From positions 14,423 to 46,888 of the forward strand of contig DEML01000050.1 of assembly GCA_002359185.1 (NCBI GenBank): 32,466 bases of DNA. Reading direction: 5' to 3'. The DNA is from Planctomycetaceae bacterium UBA2671. Lineage in GTDB: Bacteria > Planctomycetota > Planctomycetia > Planctomycetales > Planctomycetaceae. Shown in pieces: positions 1-8,653 of this stretch. Each line of letters opens with the position of its first letter. Positions within the stretch are counted from its first letter, which is position 1. A program made the position numbers and the translations under genes. The notes beneath the pieces are model-generated. The model had not been told where the DNA came from. It saw only the letters and a list, made by a program, of their open reading frames with translations, and did no database searches.

Positions 1-138
1 CATGCACGACAACTGACCATCTCCCTGAGAGACCAGCAGGGCGATGTCCTGCTCGCTCGTCAGGTCTCCACGCGGCCAGAAAAGATCTTACAATTCTTCG
101 ACTAGCTCACCCAGTGTTGTGCGGAACTCAACGAGTGA
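1..138 (+). pseudogene. IS110-family transposase, N-terminal fragment (decayed)
   Basis: Frame 1 reads HARQLTISLRD and continues to STRPEKILQFFD, then meets TAG at 103-105. It stays recognisable (LTQCCAELNE) to a second stop, TGA at 136-138. This resembles the N-terminal RuvC-like DEDD domain of planctomycete IS110 recombinases, which usually begin MLFLGIDQHARQ. The first residues are missing because the window starts inside the gene, and the two in-frame stops show this copy is dead. After about 138 the similarity ends abruptly and a fragment of another transposon follows. The family call rests on remembered sequence, not a search. Confidence 0.6.
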
Positions 139-189
139 GGCCTGTCATGTTGTTAACAACAACGAATTCAGATTCACACGACGTCCAAT

Positions 190-345
190 GAACTACCGAA
201 GCTCATCAAATTGGGGAGGGAGAGCCTCAACAAGTGGGTTGTGTTCGGTAATAAGCATCTCGACTATCTGACGGATGAATTCATGTCTAATTACAATACG
301 AAGCGGTGCTTACTGCCTGAATCTTGTGACAAACAGCAGCGGTGA
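190..345 (+). pseudogene. rve-type integrase/transposase, C-terminal fragment
   Basis: The frame of codon 220-222 reads ESLNKWVVFGNKHLDYLTDE and then YNTKR, ending at TGA 343-345. This is the end of the DDE (rve) catalytic core seen in planctomycete transposases, where the usual text is close to ECLDHFVVFGEKHLRYL followed by YHTERPHQ. Only about 50 codons survive. The catalytic Asp residues and the N-terminus are absent, so it cannot be active. It abuts the IS110 fragment, so the left edge of the window is a transposon scrapyard. Related fragments lie at 21600-21892 and 30425-30597. Confidence 0.55.
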
Positions 346-422
346 ATGTCAGCGTCCAAGTCAAGGCGACTGCCAGACCGAGAAAGAAAACTCTCATGGG
401 CGGGCTTTCGAGTGGATGGAAC

Positions 423-459
423 AAAAAAGGGGGTGCAGTCTTTATTGACCGCACCCCCC
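423..459 (-). terminator. Rho-independent terminator of the 474-2054 sulfatase
   Basis: On the minus strand, directly after the sulfatase stop codon, GGGGGTGCGGTC pairs with GACTGCACCCCC around a short AT-rich loop, followed by a run of six T (AAAAAA at 423-428 on the plus strand). Strong stem, T-tract and position 15 nt past the stop make this a convincing intrinsic terminator. Confidence 0.8.
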
Positions 460-473
460 TGAAGGCGATCTGT

Positions 474-2054
474 TTACTCGCCGCCGACGGTCATGTTCTT
501 GATCTGCTTTTCAAGTGACTCAAGGCTCCAATCACCCGGCGTTTGGCTGGGAGGAAATTCTCGCATGCTGGTGAGGAACTTGCTGGCGACCACCTGCATC
601 GGTCCGAGCACATAAGCACGGTCGATCATCCAATCGTGATAGGTGTTTGAGTTCTCGTAGGCCTTTTCAAACGGATCGCGGCGGAGGTTGAAGAGCAGGG
701 GCATTCTCAAGTGGACAAGCGGCTCACGCCAGACTTGCAACTGATGCGCTCGGTTCTCCAGGTAGGTCGCCTTCCAGTCCTCAAAACGGACTGCCATCAC
801 GTTGCCATCATCACCGACATAAATGAACTCGCGGCGGGGCGACTTGTCAGCTTTGCCACTCAGGTAATCGAGCATGTTGTAACCGTCGATGTGATTCTTG
901 TATTTCCTGCCATTGAGTTCGGCTCCCTTCAGGAGTTGCTCCTTGATGTCCGGATTTCCGGCGGCGGCAGCGAAGGTCGGCAGCCAGTCTTCATGCGAAA
1001 CGATGCCGTTGAGCGTGACATTCTCCTGGAAGTGACCAGGCCATTTGATGAAGCAAGGCACACGGAAAGCACCTTCCCAGTTCGAGTTTTTCTCGCCATG
1101 GAAGGGTGTAGTGCCCGCGTCAGGCCAAGTGTTGTAGTGTGGGCCATTATCTGTGGAGTACATGACGATGGTGTCATTCTCGAGACCAAGGCTGTCGATC
1201 AGCTTGAGAAGTTCGCCTACCAGAGCATCGTGTTCGATCATGCCGTCGGTATATTCGTCATTGCCCGGATGGCGGTGTTCCTTACGCACATGGGTGCGAA
1301 AGTGCATGCGAGTCGCGTTCCACCAACAGAAGAAGGGCTTATCGGCCGCGACCTGGCGTTTAATGAAGTCCTTTGCCGCGTCATTGGTTTCGTCATCGAT
1401 CGTTTCCATGCGTTTCTTTGTCAGAGGTCCAAGATTTTCGATCTCTTGACCGCCCTTACCATCGGCCTTGGACTTGATTATGCCACGTGGCCCGAAAACA
1501 TCGCGAAATGTCTTACCGTTGGCCAAAATCATGTCGCCGGGGTAGTCCTCGTTTTCCGGCTCTTCCTCGGCATTGAGGTGGTAGAGACTGCCGAAGAATT
1601 CATCGAATCCGTGCACGGTTGGCAAATGTTCGTCACGATCTCCCTGGTGATTTTTTCCGAACTGCCCAGTTGCATAGCCCTGGCTTTTCAGGACCGTGGC
1701 CATGGTGCAGTCGCTCTTTTGCCAGCCTTCGGCGGCGCCGGGCATTCCCACCTTGGTCATGCCACTGCGTACGGGTACGGAACCGCTTATGAAAGCCGCT
1801 CGACCGGCTGTACAACTCTGCTGTGCGTAGTAATCGGTGAAGCCCACACCTTCCTTAGCGATGCGGTCAATATTCGGTGTCATGTAACCCATCATCCCAC
1901 GGTTATTGTGGCTGATGTTCCAAGTCCCAATGTCATCACCCCAGATAACGAGGATGTTGGGCTTCTTCTGTTGAGCCGAGACGGTATCTGCCACGCTAGC
2001 GCAAATGACTATCGTGAGGATTACGGTCGTAAAGAAGGAATGCGATCGAATCAT
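474..2054 (-). CDS. Secreted arylsulfatase-type sulfatase
   Basis: The 526-residue protein starts with a signal peptide (FFTTVILTIVICASVADTVSAQ). The sulfatase fold follows: NILVIWGDD (Asp40/41, metal ligands), active-site motif C81-T-A-G-R85 and the late YSTDNGPH block. The cysteine would become formylglycine after oxidation by a maturation enzyme, giving hydrolysis of a sulfate ester in the periplasm or outside. The motif has Ala where most sulfatases have Pro; CxAxR is known in some bacterial sulfatases. The C-terminus (LFNLRRDPFEKAYENS) matches the usual end of the arylsulfatase family, so it looks full length. It has its own terminator at 423-459. A large open frame on the opposite strand (711-2081) is a shadow. 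The substrate cannot be told. Confidence 0.9.
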   Translation of the reverse strand: MIRSHSFFTTVILTIVICASVADTVSAQQKKPNILVIWGDDIGTWNISHNNRGMMGYMTPNIDRIAKEGVGFTDYYAQQSCTAGRAAFISGSVPVRSGMTKVGMPGAAEGWQKSDCTMATVLKSQGYATGQFGKNHQGDRDEHLPTVHGFDEFFGSLYHLNAEEEPENEDYPGDMILANGKTFRDVFGPRGIIKSKADGKGGQEIENLGPLTKKRMETIDDETNDAAKDFIKRQVAADKPFFCWWNATRMHFRTHVRKEHRHPGNDEYTDGMIEHDALVGELLKLIDSLGLENDTIVMYSTDNGPHYNTWPDAGTTPFHGEKNSNWEGAFRVPCFIKWPGHFQENVTLNGIVSHEDWLPTFAAAAGNPDIKEQLLKGAELNGRKYKNHIDGYNMLDYLSGKADKSPRREFIYVGDDGNVMAVRFEDWKATYLENRAHQLQVWREPLVHLRMPLLFNLRRDPFEKAYENSNTYHDWMIDRAYVLGPMQVVASKFLTSMREFPPSQTPGDWSLESLEKQIKNMTVGGE

Positions 2055-2460
2055 ACTTACTCATTAACTCCAGTTAAATAGACAAAAACAACGCTTTCGC
2101 GATGCTCGTTTGGGAATGATCAAGACGTACGCTTGTCTAGATAATAGTACGATAAAGCTAAACATCTAAGATGTCGAGGAAATACGAATATATTTTAACT
2201 TATTTTAATATCAGTGACTGGAGGCCCCTACCAATTTGGCAAAATGTCCATTTCTGGGTGCTGTCTTCCGCAACGGTCTTCCTTCAACTTCACAGCATTA
2301 TCGATTAATTCAGACAGCAGTGTTAATGCGACACTTGATAACTAAAGAGGGAATATAGATGAATTTCATCCGGTTCAAGGAATTTGAGGAGTATGCCGCG
2401 GCAGTCATTCATGCCGATCTGCGCCTTACGTGCCCCGACTAAACGAATTCCTTTGATATC
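2055..2460. other. Intergenic, AT-rich; no gene recognised
   Basis: This stretch lies upstream of the minus-strand sulfatase and should hold its promoter, but no convincing -35/-10 pair was found. A 13-base palindrome-like sequence, ACATCTAAGATGT, sits at 2162-2174. The right part (from about 2420) shows patchy similarity to 15090-15147 and may belong to the upstream part of an IS110 left end. Confidence 0.4.
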
Positions 2461-2600
2461 GATGAAAGAGTTGCCTGGAGTGGGAATTGTGATTTTCCTA
2501 TCACTGGGAAATTATACTCACTCTTTCTTACAGGAAGGCCACCATACTATTTCTCGGTATCGATCAACATACAAGACAATTGAACATCGCGATTGATCTG
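2461..2600 (+). mobile_element. IS110 left-end relic with first codons of the transposase
   Basis: Positions 2461-2560 align base for base in spacing with 32361-32460 at the right end of the window. Shared blocks include AAAGAGTTGC, AATTGTGATTTTCCTAT, CACTCTTTCTTA and TTTCTCGGTATCGATCA. The transposase start is mutated to ATA at 2544-2546; the frame then reads ILFLGIDQHTRQLNIAI before TAA. Only the non-coding left end and about 18 codons remain. The relic sits beside the truncated end of the neighbouring sulfatase, which suggests, without proving, that transposition and deletion cut that gene. Confidence 0.7.
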
Positions 2601-2692
2601 TAAAATATCAAAAATGTCATAATGTCCTCCTGAGCCACGCGGCAGTCCGACGTCGGTCCAGCAGGTAATCAAAAAGAAATTCCTGCTCAATT

Positions 2693-4990
2693 TCAGGTGG
2701 CAAAAGTGGCTGGAATTTGTTGAGGCGGTACTCTGGCAACGCAGACCGGATTCGATTCCAGCCCCCACTTCGTTTGATATTGACCGCTGATCAATCCGCC
2801 ACGAGAAGGCACACATTGGGGCGCGGTGCAATAGCCGTCTGTCATGCGGACGCCATTTTGGGCGATTGCATCCATGTGCGGCGTCTTCACGTCCTTAAAG
2901 ACACCCTGACAACTGAGGTCTGCGTATCCGTGGTCATCTGTGAATATGACTATGATGTTCGGCTTGCGTATGTGGCTGGATGATACCGCGGGAGCCGCTG
3001 GCAAATTCAGTTGGTAGACCGATGTCCCATCTTCATCAATCAGTCGGATGTCGGCGATTTCGATCCTGCCCGGACTTCGCGACGGATCGATGCGAAGGGC
3101 GAGTAAAGGACTCCGTGTCGTAAATTTGATTGCGTACTCATGCTTGTTGCCATCGTGATTAACTTCAAAGAACTGACTGCGCTTGGCTGTGAAAGGACCA
3201 GCCGCTTTTTCCTGCCAGAAGACCTGCCCTCTGCCGGATGAGTTCGAAGTCATTGTGATGTTCAATGTATAAGATATTTCGTCAACGGCATTTGGCAGTC
3301 GATAGCTGAGAAAGGGATCTCCGCCAGTGCTGTTGACGATCAGTGCATTTTGGGAGACCGACAGATTGCAGGTGCCGCCGGGTTGCCAGCCAGCAACAGG
3401 TGGATCGAGCGGCCTGGCTTTGGGGGGCTTCGGATTCTTCGCTCTGCCCTTCAACAACGCCTTTCCTTCCTGTGTGACGTCATACTTAGAGCGATCAAAG
3501 CTGGGATTCGGTAATGGGCAGATTGCTGCGGTATCGATGAGGTGCTCCTCAATGAGTGCATCCAGTTGCTTCACTCTTTCAGGGAACCTGTCTGCGAGAT
3601 TCCTCTGTTCGCTAATGTCGTCTTTCAGATTGAAGAGTTGATAGCGATGCCTCCCTTCATTGCCGCCATGGAAAATGCGGATGAGTTTCCAATCGCCGCT
3701 GTGGACGCTAACTGATGGTGGCAACCAGTCCGGGACACCAGGCGCATGCGGGAAATAGGTAAAGATTGCCTCGCGATTGAGCGACTTACCGTGCAGCGCC
3801 GGAACGATGCTGACTCCGTCGAACTTCTGATTCGGCTGTGCATTGATCGACAGCATCTCAAGCAATGTCGGATAGAAGTCGCTACTTTGAATAATCGCGT
3901 CGCTGCGAGAACCGGGTTCGATCGATCCCGGTTGCACGACAATGGCGGGACCGCGTACGCCGCCTTCATACATTGTCGCTTTGCCACCACGTAGTGGTAC
4001 GTTGCTGGTCGGAGTCGTCCCATCGACCTCGTTGTACATGTTCCCGCCGTTGTCTGAGGCAAAGATAATAATCGTGTTGTCTGCAAGCTTCAGCCGGTCG
4101 AGTGTGTCGAGTAGAGTCCCAACAGCATCGTCCATGCTTTCAACCATCGCGGCATAGGTTGGACTGCGTTGCGGGGCTTGCGGGTCGGCTATTTTCCTGT
4201 AATCGTTAATCAAGGACTGCTTAGCGTCGAATGGAGCATGCACGCTGAACATCCAATAGTTGAGGAAGAACGGTTCGTCCTGGTGCTGTTCCATGAACGC
4301 GACGGCTTCTTTGGCCATACGATCTTCAATGTGCTCATCGGGAATATCAGGATCATGATCAAAGTCATTGAACTTCCAGGGAGCGACATAACTGCCTGCC
4401 GGACCTGGACCTGGATGGTGCGGCACATCGACATCAAACCCGTGCTGCAGCGGCGAATAGGGTTCCGCTCCGAGATGCCATTTGCCGAAATGTCCGGTTG
4501 CGTAGCCGTTGTCTTGGAACATCTCTGCCAAAGTATAATAGCTGGTATTCAGACGTGAGACGGATTCCGGAATAGTCGAAAATTTGTTTGGCGGCCCGGT
4601 GGTCTCGACCGTCGCTTGCAGTACGATCTTTGGCGTATGGCAGTTGGGTGATGTGATGCCGTGCCGCGCCGGACTCAACCCCGTAAGAATGCTCGCTCGC
4701 GTTGGTGAGCACAGCGGGCTTGAGGAATAGGCCCGCGTAAAGGTCATTCCCCGCGATGCAAGACGCTCAATGTTTGGTGTCTTATAGAAGTTCGTCGTGC
4801 CAAATAGAGTTGTATCGCTCCAGCCGAGATCATCTGCCAGAATAAAGACGACGTTAGGTTTTTGTTCTGCGTAAGCAACTGATGATGCTGAGACTGCTTG
4901 TAGAATCGCTAAGCATGGGAGTGACGCGCGAAGTATGATGACGATTGTTGCAATCGCGGTTATTCTGCCTTGTGATGGGAAATGACTCAT
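2693..4990 (-). CDS. Tandem sulfatase, truncated in its second catalytic domain
   Basis: The 765-residue protein begins with a signal peptide (to about Ala41). Domain 1, about residues 43-500, is a full sulfatase: NVVFILADDLGW, active site C94-S-P-T-R98, GHFGKWHLG and IIFASDNGG. Residues about 545-670 look like a beta-sandwich, perhaps carbohydrate binding (QVFWQE, FFEVNHDGNKHEY). From residue 676 a second sulfatase begins (KPNIIVIFTDDHGYADLSC) with its own active site C726-V-P-S-R730, but the protein stops about 35 residues later, where such domains normally run over 300 more. The last residues (VCVARVPPQQIPATFAT) do not look like sulfatase, so the break is near 2740. Domain 1 may still work if the protein folds. 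No terminator was seen. Confidence 0.88.
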   Translation of the reverse strand: MSHFPSQGRITAIATIVIILRASLPCLAILQAVSASSVAYAEQKPNVVFILADDLGWSDTTLFGTTNFYKTPNIERLASRGMTFTRAYSSSPLCSPTRASILTGLSPARHGITSPNCHTPKIVLQATVETTGPPNKFSTIPESVSRLNTSYYTLAEMFQDNGYATGHFGKWHLGAEPYSPLQHGFDVDVPHHPGPGPAGSYVAPWKFNDFDHDPDIPDEHIEDRMAKEAVAFMEQHQDEPFFLNYWMFSVHAPFDAKQSLINDYRKIADPQAPQRSPTYAAMVESMDDAVGTLLDTLDRLKLADNTIIIFASDNGGNMYNEVDGTTPTSNVPLRGGKATMYEGGVRGPAIVVQPGSIEPGSRSDAIIQSSDFYPTLLEMLSINAQPNQKFDGVSIVPALHGKSLNREAIFTYFPHAPGVPDWLPPSVSVHSGDWKLIRIFHGGNEGRHRYQLFNLKDDISEQRNLADRFPERVKQLDALIEEHLIDTAAICPLPNPSFDRSKYDVTQEGKALLKGRAKNPKPPKARPLDPPVAGWQPGGTCNLSVSQNALIVNSTGGDPFLSYRLPNAVDEISYTLNITMTSNSSGRGQVFWQEKAAGPFTAKRSQFFEVNHDGNKHEYAIKFTTRSPLLALRIDPSRSPGRIEIADIRLIDEDGTSVYQLNLPAAPAVSSSHIRKPNIIVIFTDDHGYADLSCQGVFKDVKTPHMDAIAQNGVRMTDGYCTAPQCVPSRGGLISGQYQTKWGLESNPVCVARVPPQQIPATFAT

Positions 4991-5230
4991 TTAATTTATC
5001 CTGATGATGAGACGTGCCCCCGTCTCGTGCCTGTTATTTTAACTTATCGAGTTCTTCTCTCAGAGGATTGATTTGAGTTTACTTCGAATTGTTTCTTCGG
5101 GTCCACTGATTAATGACACGTCAGCAAATCGGTGAGTAATTCGTAACACAGATTGATTCGAATATGTGAGGTGGTGACGGTTTCAGGGACAACTGAATCT
5201 CTTATTCTGTGTCACTTGGAAGGACTCAGA

Positions 5231-5552
5231 ATGACCAAAAAGAAAACATCGACCGTCAAGTTTGGGCGTCGTGAGTACACGGATGAGTTCAAAGAAAAAG
5301 CCGTGCAAATGTTCTGAATGGCCTACGGCTCCCTCGGTGGTGAAGCGTCTGGGCATTTTCATTATCAATGTTTTGTATCGCTGGAAGAAGCTTCAACTTG
5401 AGCGGAGCGGGCCGGTCGCGAGTTCGCTGGAGGCACGTGTCCAGGAATTGGAGAGTAAGCTTCGACGTGTCGAGCGAGAGCGAGACATCCTAAAAAAAGT
5501 TGCGCCAGGCAAAGTTCGGGAGAGAGGGGACTGTTATGAGTTAATGACATGA
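5231..5552 (+). pseudogene. IS3-family orfA (HTH) transposase relic
   Basis: ATG at 5231, with GGAAGG upstream, opens MTKKKTSTVKFGRREYTDEF and continues to KEKAVQMF before TGA at 5315-5317. Another frame resumes at about 5338 with VKRLGI, NVLYRWKK, then SSLEARVQELESKLRRVERE and RDILKK. That is the helix-turn-helix plus leucine-zipper layout of IS3-type OrfA. A stop, a frameshift and missing residues between the two parts show it is dead. No OrfB integrase follows. The 240 bases before it (4991-5230) hold nothing recognisable. Confidence 0.7.
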
Positions 5553-5917
5553 AACTTTTCGTTGGAACCCAGTGAGTTGATCTCACCCGGCAGAGCCTGA
5601 TCAGCAACCTGAAGCGAGTGTTGCGTGGTGCTCGGGCAACCGTCATTGCGAAGCCGAACAAGCTGCGCTCTGTGCCTCAGCGAATCCAGAATCCATGTAT
5701 TGAGGCTCGTTAGAGGATTATCCGTTGGAGCTTCCGTTTTCTTTTTAGCGGGAGCCGAACAATCGTCGCGATTTGGTGAGCGGCGTTTGTCCGACCGAGG
5801 TCGAAGACCATGTGCAAATGGGAATTGGGATTCCCCGGAAACCTGGGAGGCCCTGTTGTCTCCTCGTATAGAATCCGGCAGAGAGACCGGATGACCAACT
5901 CCAGGTACCGGGGACTG
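5553..5917 (+). other. Unassigned decayed insertion debris
   Basis: No intact gene is present. One plus-strand frame reads LISNLKRVLRGARATVIAKP and NKLRSVPQRIQNP before a stop, and a later stretch (5808-5900) reads CKWELGFPGNLGGPVVSSYR. Both have the look of transposon or intron-associated text repeated in planctomycete genomes, the second perhaps from the 5' part of a group II intron. I cannot assign either with confidence. Confidence 0.3.
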
Positions 5918-8260
5918 TTATGGGAACGTGTTACCGCCATTTGTATTCCCACTTCCTGTATTCATCGTTGCAGTCCCGTTATTGGGAAATACAGAGTTGT
6001 AGCCGAGTTCGTCGTTATTATTTGCGACATTGCCTGTGAAAGTGCCGTTGTTAATCAGAATGTCAAAACCATCTTCTGTGTTATTGGCTGCGACATTATT
6101 TCTGAAAAGGCCGTTGTTCTCATCAAAGTAGAAGCCATCCAAATTTCCATTCGCGGTATTTCCTTCAAAAATGCCTCCGGCTCCAACATCTGCAAAATTG
6201 AATCCATCCAGTATGTTGGAATCGGCAAGGTTATCTCGGAATTCACCATTCATATCGAAGAAGTCATAGCCAAATTCGGAATTAGTATTAGAGGTATTTC
6301 CACTAATGAGGCTGCCTGCGAGTATGTCGTCATCAAAATCAAAACCACTCTCTGCATTTCCGCTAGCCGAGTTGTTTACAATTTGACCTCCGCTGAGCAG
6401 TCTGTCAAAATCGAAGCCATCATCCCCATTGCCGTTTGAGGTATTGTTTGTAAACAGAATATCGACATCGAACATCTGAAAGCCATCTTCACCGTTATTG
6501 TTCGTTATATTGTTGCTGATCGTTCCGTTCACATCGCCAAGCAGAAAAATCCCTTCATCGTAATTGCCATTTGCAATATTCCCAGAGATTCCGACAGCGT
6601 TTCCTGATGTATTGATATCTCCGAGAATGACTATGCCTGTTCCGGAACTTCCGATGAGACCATTATTCAATGCCATGTTATTGATCAGGCTTCCAGAGAC
6701 ATCTCCCAAAATGACAAGGCCATCTTCAACATTATCGTTAGTAGTATTCCCGCTGACATCACCATCAACACCATCAATCAGCATGCCCAATACGCCATTA
6801 CTATTTGCCGTATTGTTCGATAGTGAAAGCAAATCGGCTCCTCCAACATCAATTCCAAAGAAATCGTTGTTCGAGGAATTATTATTTTCTACAACTCCCC
6901 CGCCAAGATTGTTTTCAAGATAAATCCCTCCCAGTGCAGCGCCGGAAATATTATTTCCATCGATCGTAAATCCACCTACACCATCTCCATATATTCCAAC
7001 GTCACCACCACTCAAATCCAAGCCCTGAATGGTGTTGTCCTGAGCCAGTGTGAACAGATCAATTGGATTGAGTCCTCCATCAATGAGTGGTCTTGTGCCG
7101 GGAGCCGCTAGCGTGGCAATAGAACCAGTATCGCAACCGATCACTTGTATCGAACTGCCTCCGCCCAACGCGACCTGTCCATCATTAAACTGGAAGGTTG
7201 TATCCGCTGTGATTGTCGAAAATGAGCCGTCGAATAATACAAGAGAATTGGGGCCTGCTGCGAAGAAGTCCCCTTCGGGATCCACTGTATTCCCATCGAT
7301 GGTCGTGACATTGCTAATTGGAAGAAGATTCGTCGAAAACTTGGCCATTTCGGGAGTCCCGAAGGCACCAGTATTCGTGACAATATCAATATCTCGGACA
7401 ATGGGAGCCACCATTCTCCGGTCCAGACCTTGCAGACGATAAGTTTTTTTCGATCCGCCAGGGCCAATCGGAATTCGCAGGTTAACCATCGCCCCAAAGA
7501 CATCACTACGGACTTCGTCATATTCATATTGTCCGCTCAGAACAACTCGCGAGTCTTGTCCGAGACTGGGAATGTCATAAAGTCGGAGCTCTGTTCGTGC
7601 ACGTGGACCGGTGATATTTCTGAAATTGGCGGCATCGTTATCGAAATGAAACACACCGATCGAAGCCCACAATTCCATATCCAGATTTCCCAGATGGCGG
7701 TTTGTCGTGCAATTGTCACAACTGGTACGATGCCAGAGTAATCGCTCGGCTTCCAGATCTAGTCCCCAGTAGGCGGCTTCGAGTCCCTGCTGAACGACCA
7801 CCGTTCCTCCCTGAATGAACGCGGCATTCGCCTGGGTGGCATATTTGACTCCTTGATCAGGAATATATGCATTAAATCTCAGGCCGCTATCGGTGGTTAA
7901 GAACTCCAGCCCGAAAGCTCCCTGATGGTATTCGTTATTCACTTCGGTATGACGGAAGTCATAGAATAAATTTGCGCCGAGAATGTATTGAGTATCGATG
8001 ATTTTTCGGTAGGCGACTCCAAAATTTCCTTCACCGGCATCCCCATCGGTTCCGAGTCCACGAATATCGGCGAATATCAGCGACTCTTCATCCTGCCAGA
8101 TCGGTGCAAACAGCGTTCCTTGACCGGCAGAACGTATCGTCGTTCCCCGACCTTCCAATTCCAGGTAAGGTTGCCACAGTTCATCACGAGCCTGAGCCGT
8201 TCCCTGGCACAAAATGACGAATGTCAACACAACAACGTAATTTAAATACAAGTGCTTCAT
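5918..8260 (-). CDS. Inverse-autotransporter-like barrel with beta-helix repeats
   Basis: I prefer ATG 8260 over ATG 8275 because GAGGAAA lies 8 bases before it and the protein then starts with a clean signal peptide (MKHLYLNYVVVL to TAQA). Residues about 25-300 resemble the intimin/invasin-type inverse autotransporter barrel: alternating strands, GANLFYDFRH, LGLEF-like strands, and the closing RRMVAPIVRDIDIVTN block that normally leads into the passenger. After a linker (about 300-450) come roughly a dozen 21-25 residue coils of the type NNTxNxNxxDGF, typical of right-handed parallel beta-helices, running to the C-terminus (about 6830 down to 5930). It probably displays a beta-helix on the cell surface. 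It stands alone, and both sides are transposon relics. Confidence 0.8.
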   Translation of the reverse strand: MKHLYLNYVVVLTFVILCQGTAQARDELWQPYLELEGRGTTIRSAGQGTLFAPIWQDEESLIFADIRGLGTDGDAGEGNFGVAYRKIIDTQYILGANLFYDFRHTEVNNEYHQGAFGLEFLTTDSGLRFNAYIPDQGVKYATQANAAFIQGGTVVVQQGLEAAYWGLDLEAERLLWHRTSCDNCTTNRHLGNLDMELWASIGVFHFDNDAANFRNITGPRARTELRLYDIPSLGQDSRVVLSGQYEYDEVRSDVFGAMVNLRIPIGPGGSKKTYRLQGLDRRMVAPIVRDIDIVTNTGAFGTPEMAKFSTNLLPISNVTTIDGNTVDPEGDFFAAGPNSLVLFDGSFSTITADTTFQFNDGQVALGGGSSIQVIGCDTGSIATLAAPGTRPLIDGGLNPIDLFTLAQDNTIQGLDLSGGDVGIYGDGVGGFTIDGNNISGAALGGIYLENNLGGGVVENNNSSNNDFFGIDVGGADLLSLSNNTANSNGVLGMLIDGVDGDVSGNTTNDNVEDGLVILGDVSGSLINNMALNNGLIGSSGTGIVILGDINTSGNAVGISGNIANGNYDEGIFLLGDVNGTISNNITNNNGEDGFQMFDVDILFTNNTSNGNGDDGFDFDRLLSGGQIVNNSASGNAESGFDFDDDILAGSLISGNTSNTNSEFGYDFFDMNGEFRDNLADSNILDGFNFADVGAGGIFEGNTANGNLDGFYFDENNGLFRNNVAANNTEDGFDILINNGTFTGNVANNNDELGYNSVFPNNGTATMNTGSGNTNGGNTFP

Positions 8261-8653
8261 CACTTGTTTCCTCATAGAGTCAATTTAAGCAGTTCAATAG
8301 CTTTGCTTATTATGTCTTTAGTAATCACTCACCCATGAAATCATGTCCAGAGATTGAAATTGATTGAGTTTCTATCGTTACATAATATTTTGCTCAGATA
8401 TTTTCACTGAACATTATTTTCCGTATCGGCTTTGCACGTTTGAAAATCAATCCGCCCCATGATTAAGAATGAGTTACAAAGTAATTAATAAACAAAATTA
8501 CAATAAACGTCATAACACTCATAATCTTACATAATTGGAGAGTATGGGAGACTGAAAGGTATTGACCTGGCCCAGAACTGGTGGACTGAGGAAGTGTGAT
8601 TTTAGACCATTTCCAAATGGTTTCTGCAGTCGCATGAGCATCAAGGGACCATA
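8261..8653. other. AT-rich intergenic upstream of the barrel gene
   Basis: This stretch contains the presumed promoter region of the minus-strand barrel/beta-helix gene and the flank of the ISAs1 element. It is rich in A and T between 8280 and 8540. No gene, repeat or clear promoter was recognised. Confidence 0.4.

Noticed and set aside
711..2081. A 456-codon open frame opposite the first sulfatase
   Set aside because: It mirrors the sulfatase gene on the other strand, has no recognisable domain, and the sulfatase frame has a signal peptide and all family motifs.
2623..2720. An alternative minus-strand frame (LPPEIEQEFLFDYLLDRR) after the truncated sulfatase, considered as a frameshifted continuation
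   Set aside because: It does not resemble the sulfatase residues expected at this point, so a simple frameshift does not restore the domain.
5810..6439. A 209-codon plus-strand open frame under the beta-helix repeats
   Set aside because: It is the antisense of the Asn/Asp-rich repeats, which gives long Ile/Val-rich open frames by composition.
5918..8260. The repeated beta-helix coding sequence as a DNA tandem repeat or CRISPR-like array
   Set aside because: The periodicity is at the protein level with diverged DNA and no constant repeat-spacer units.
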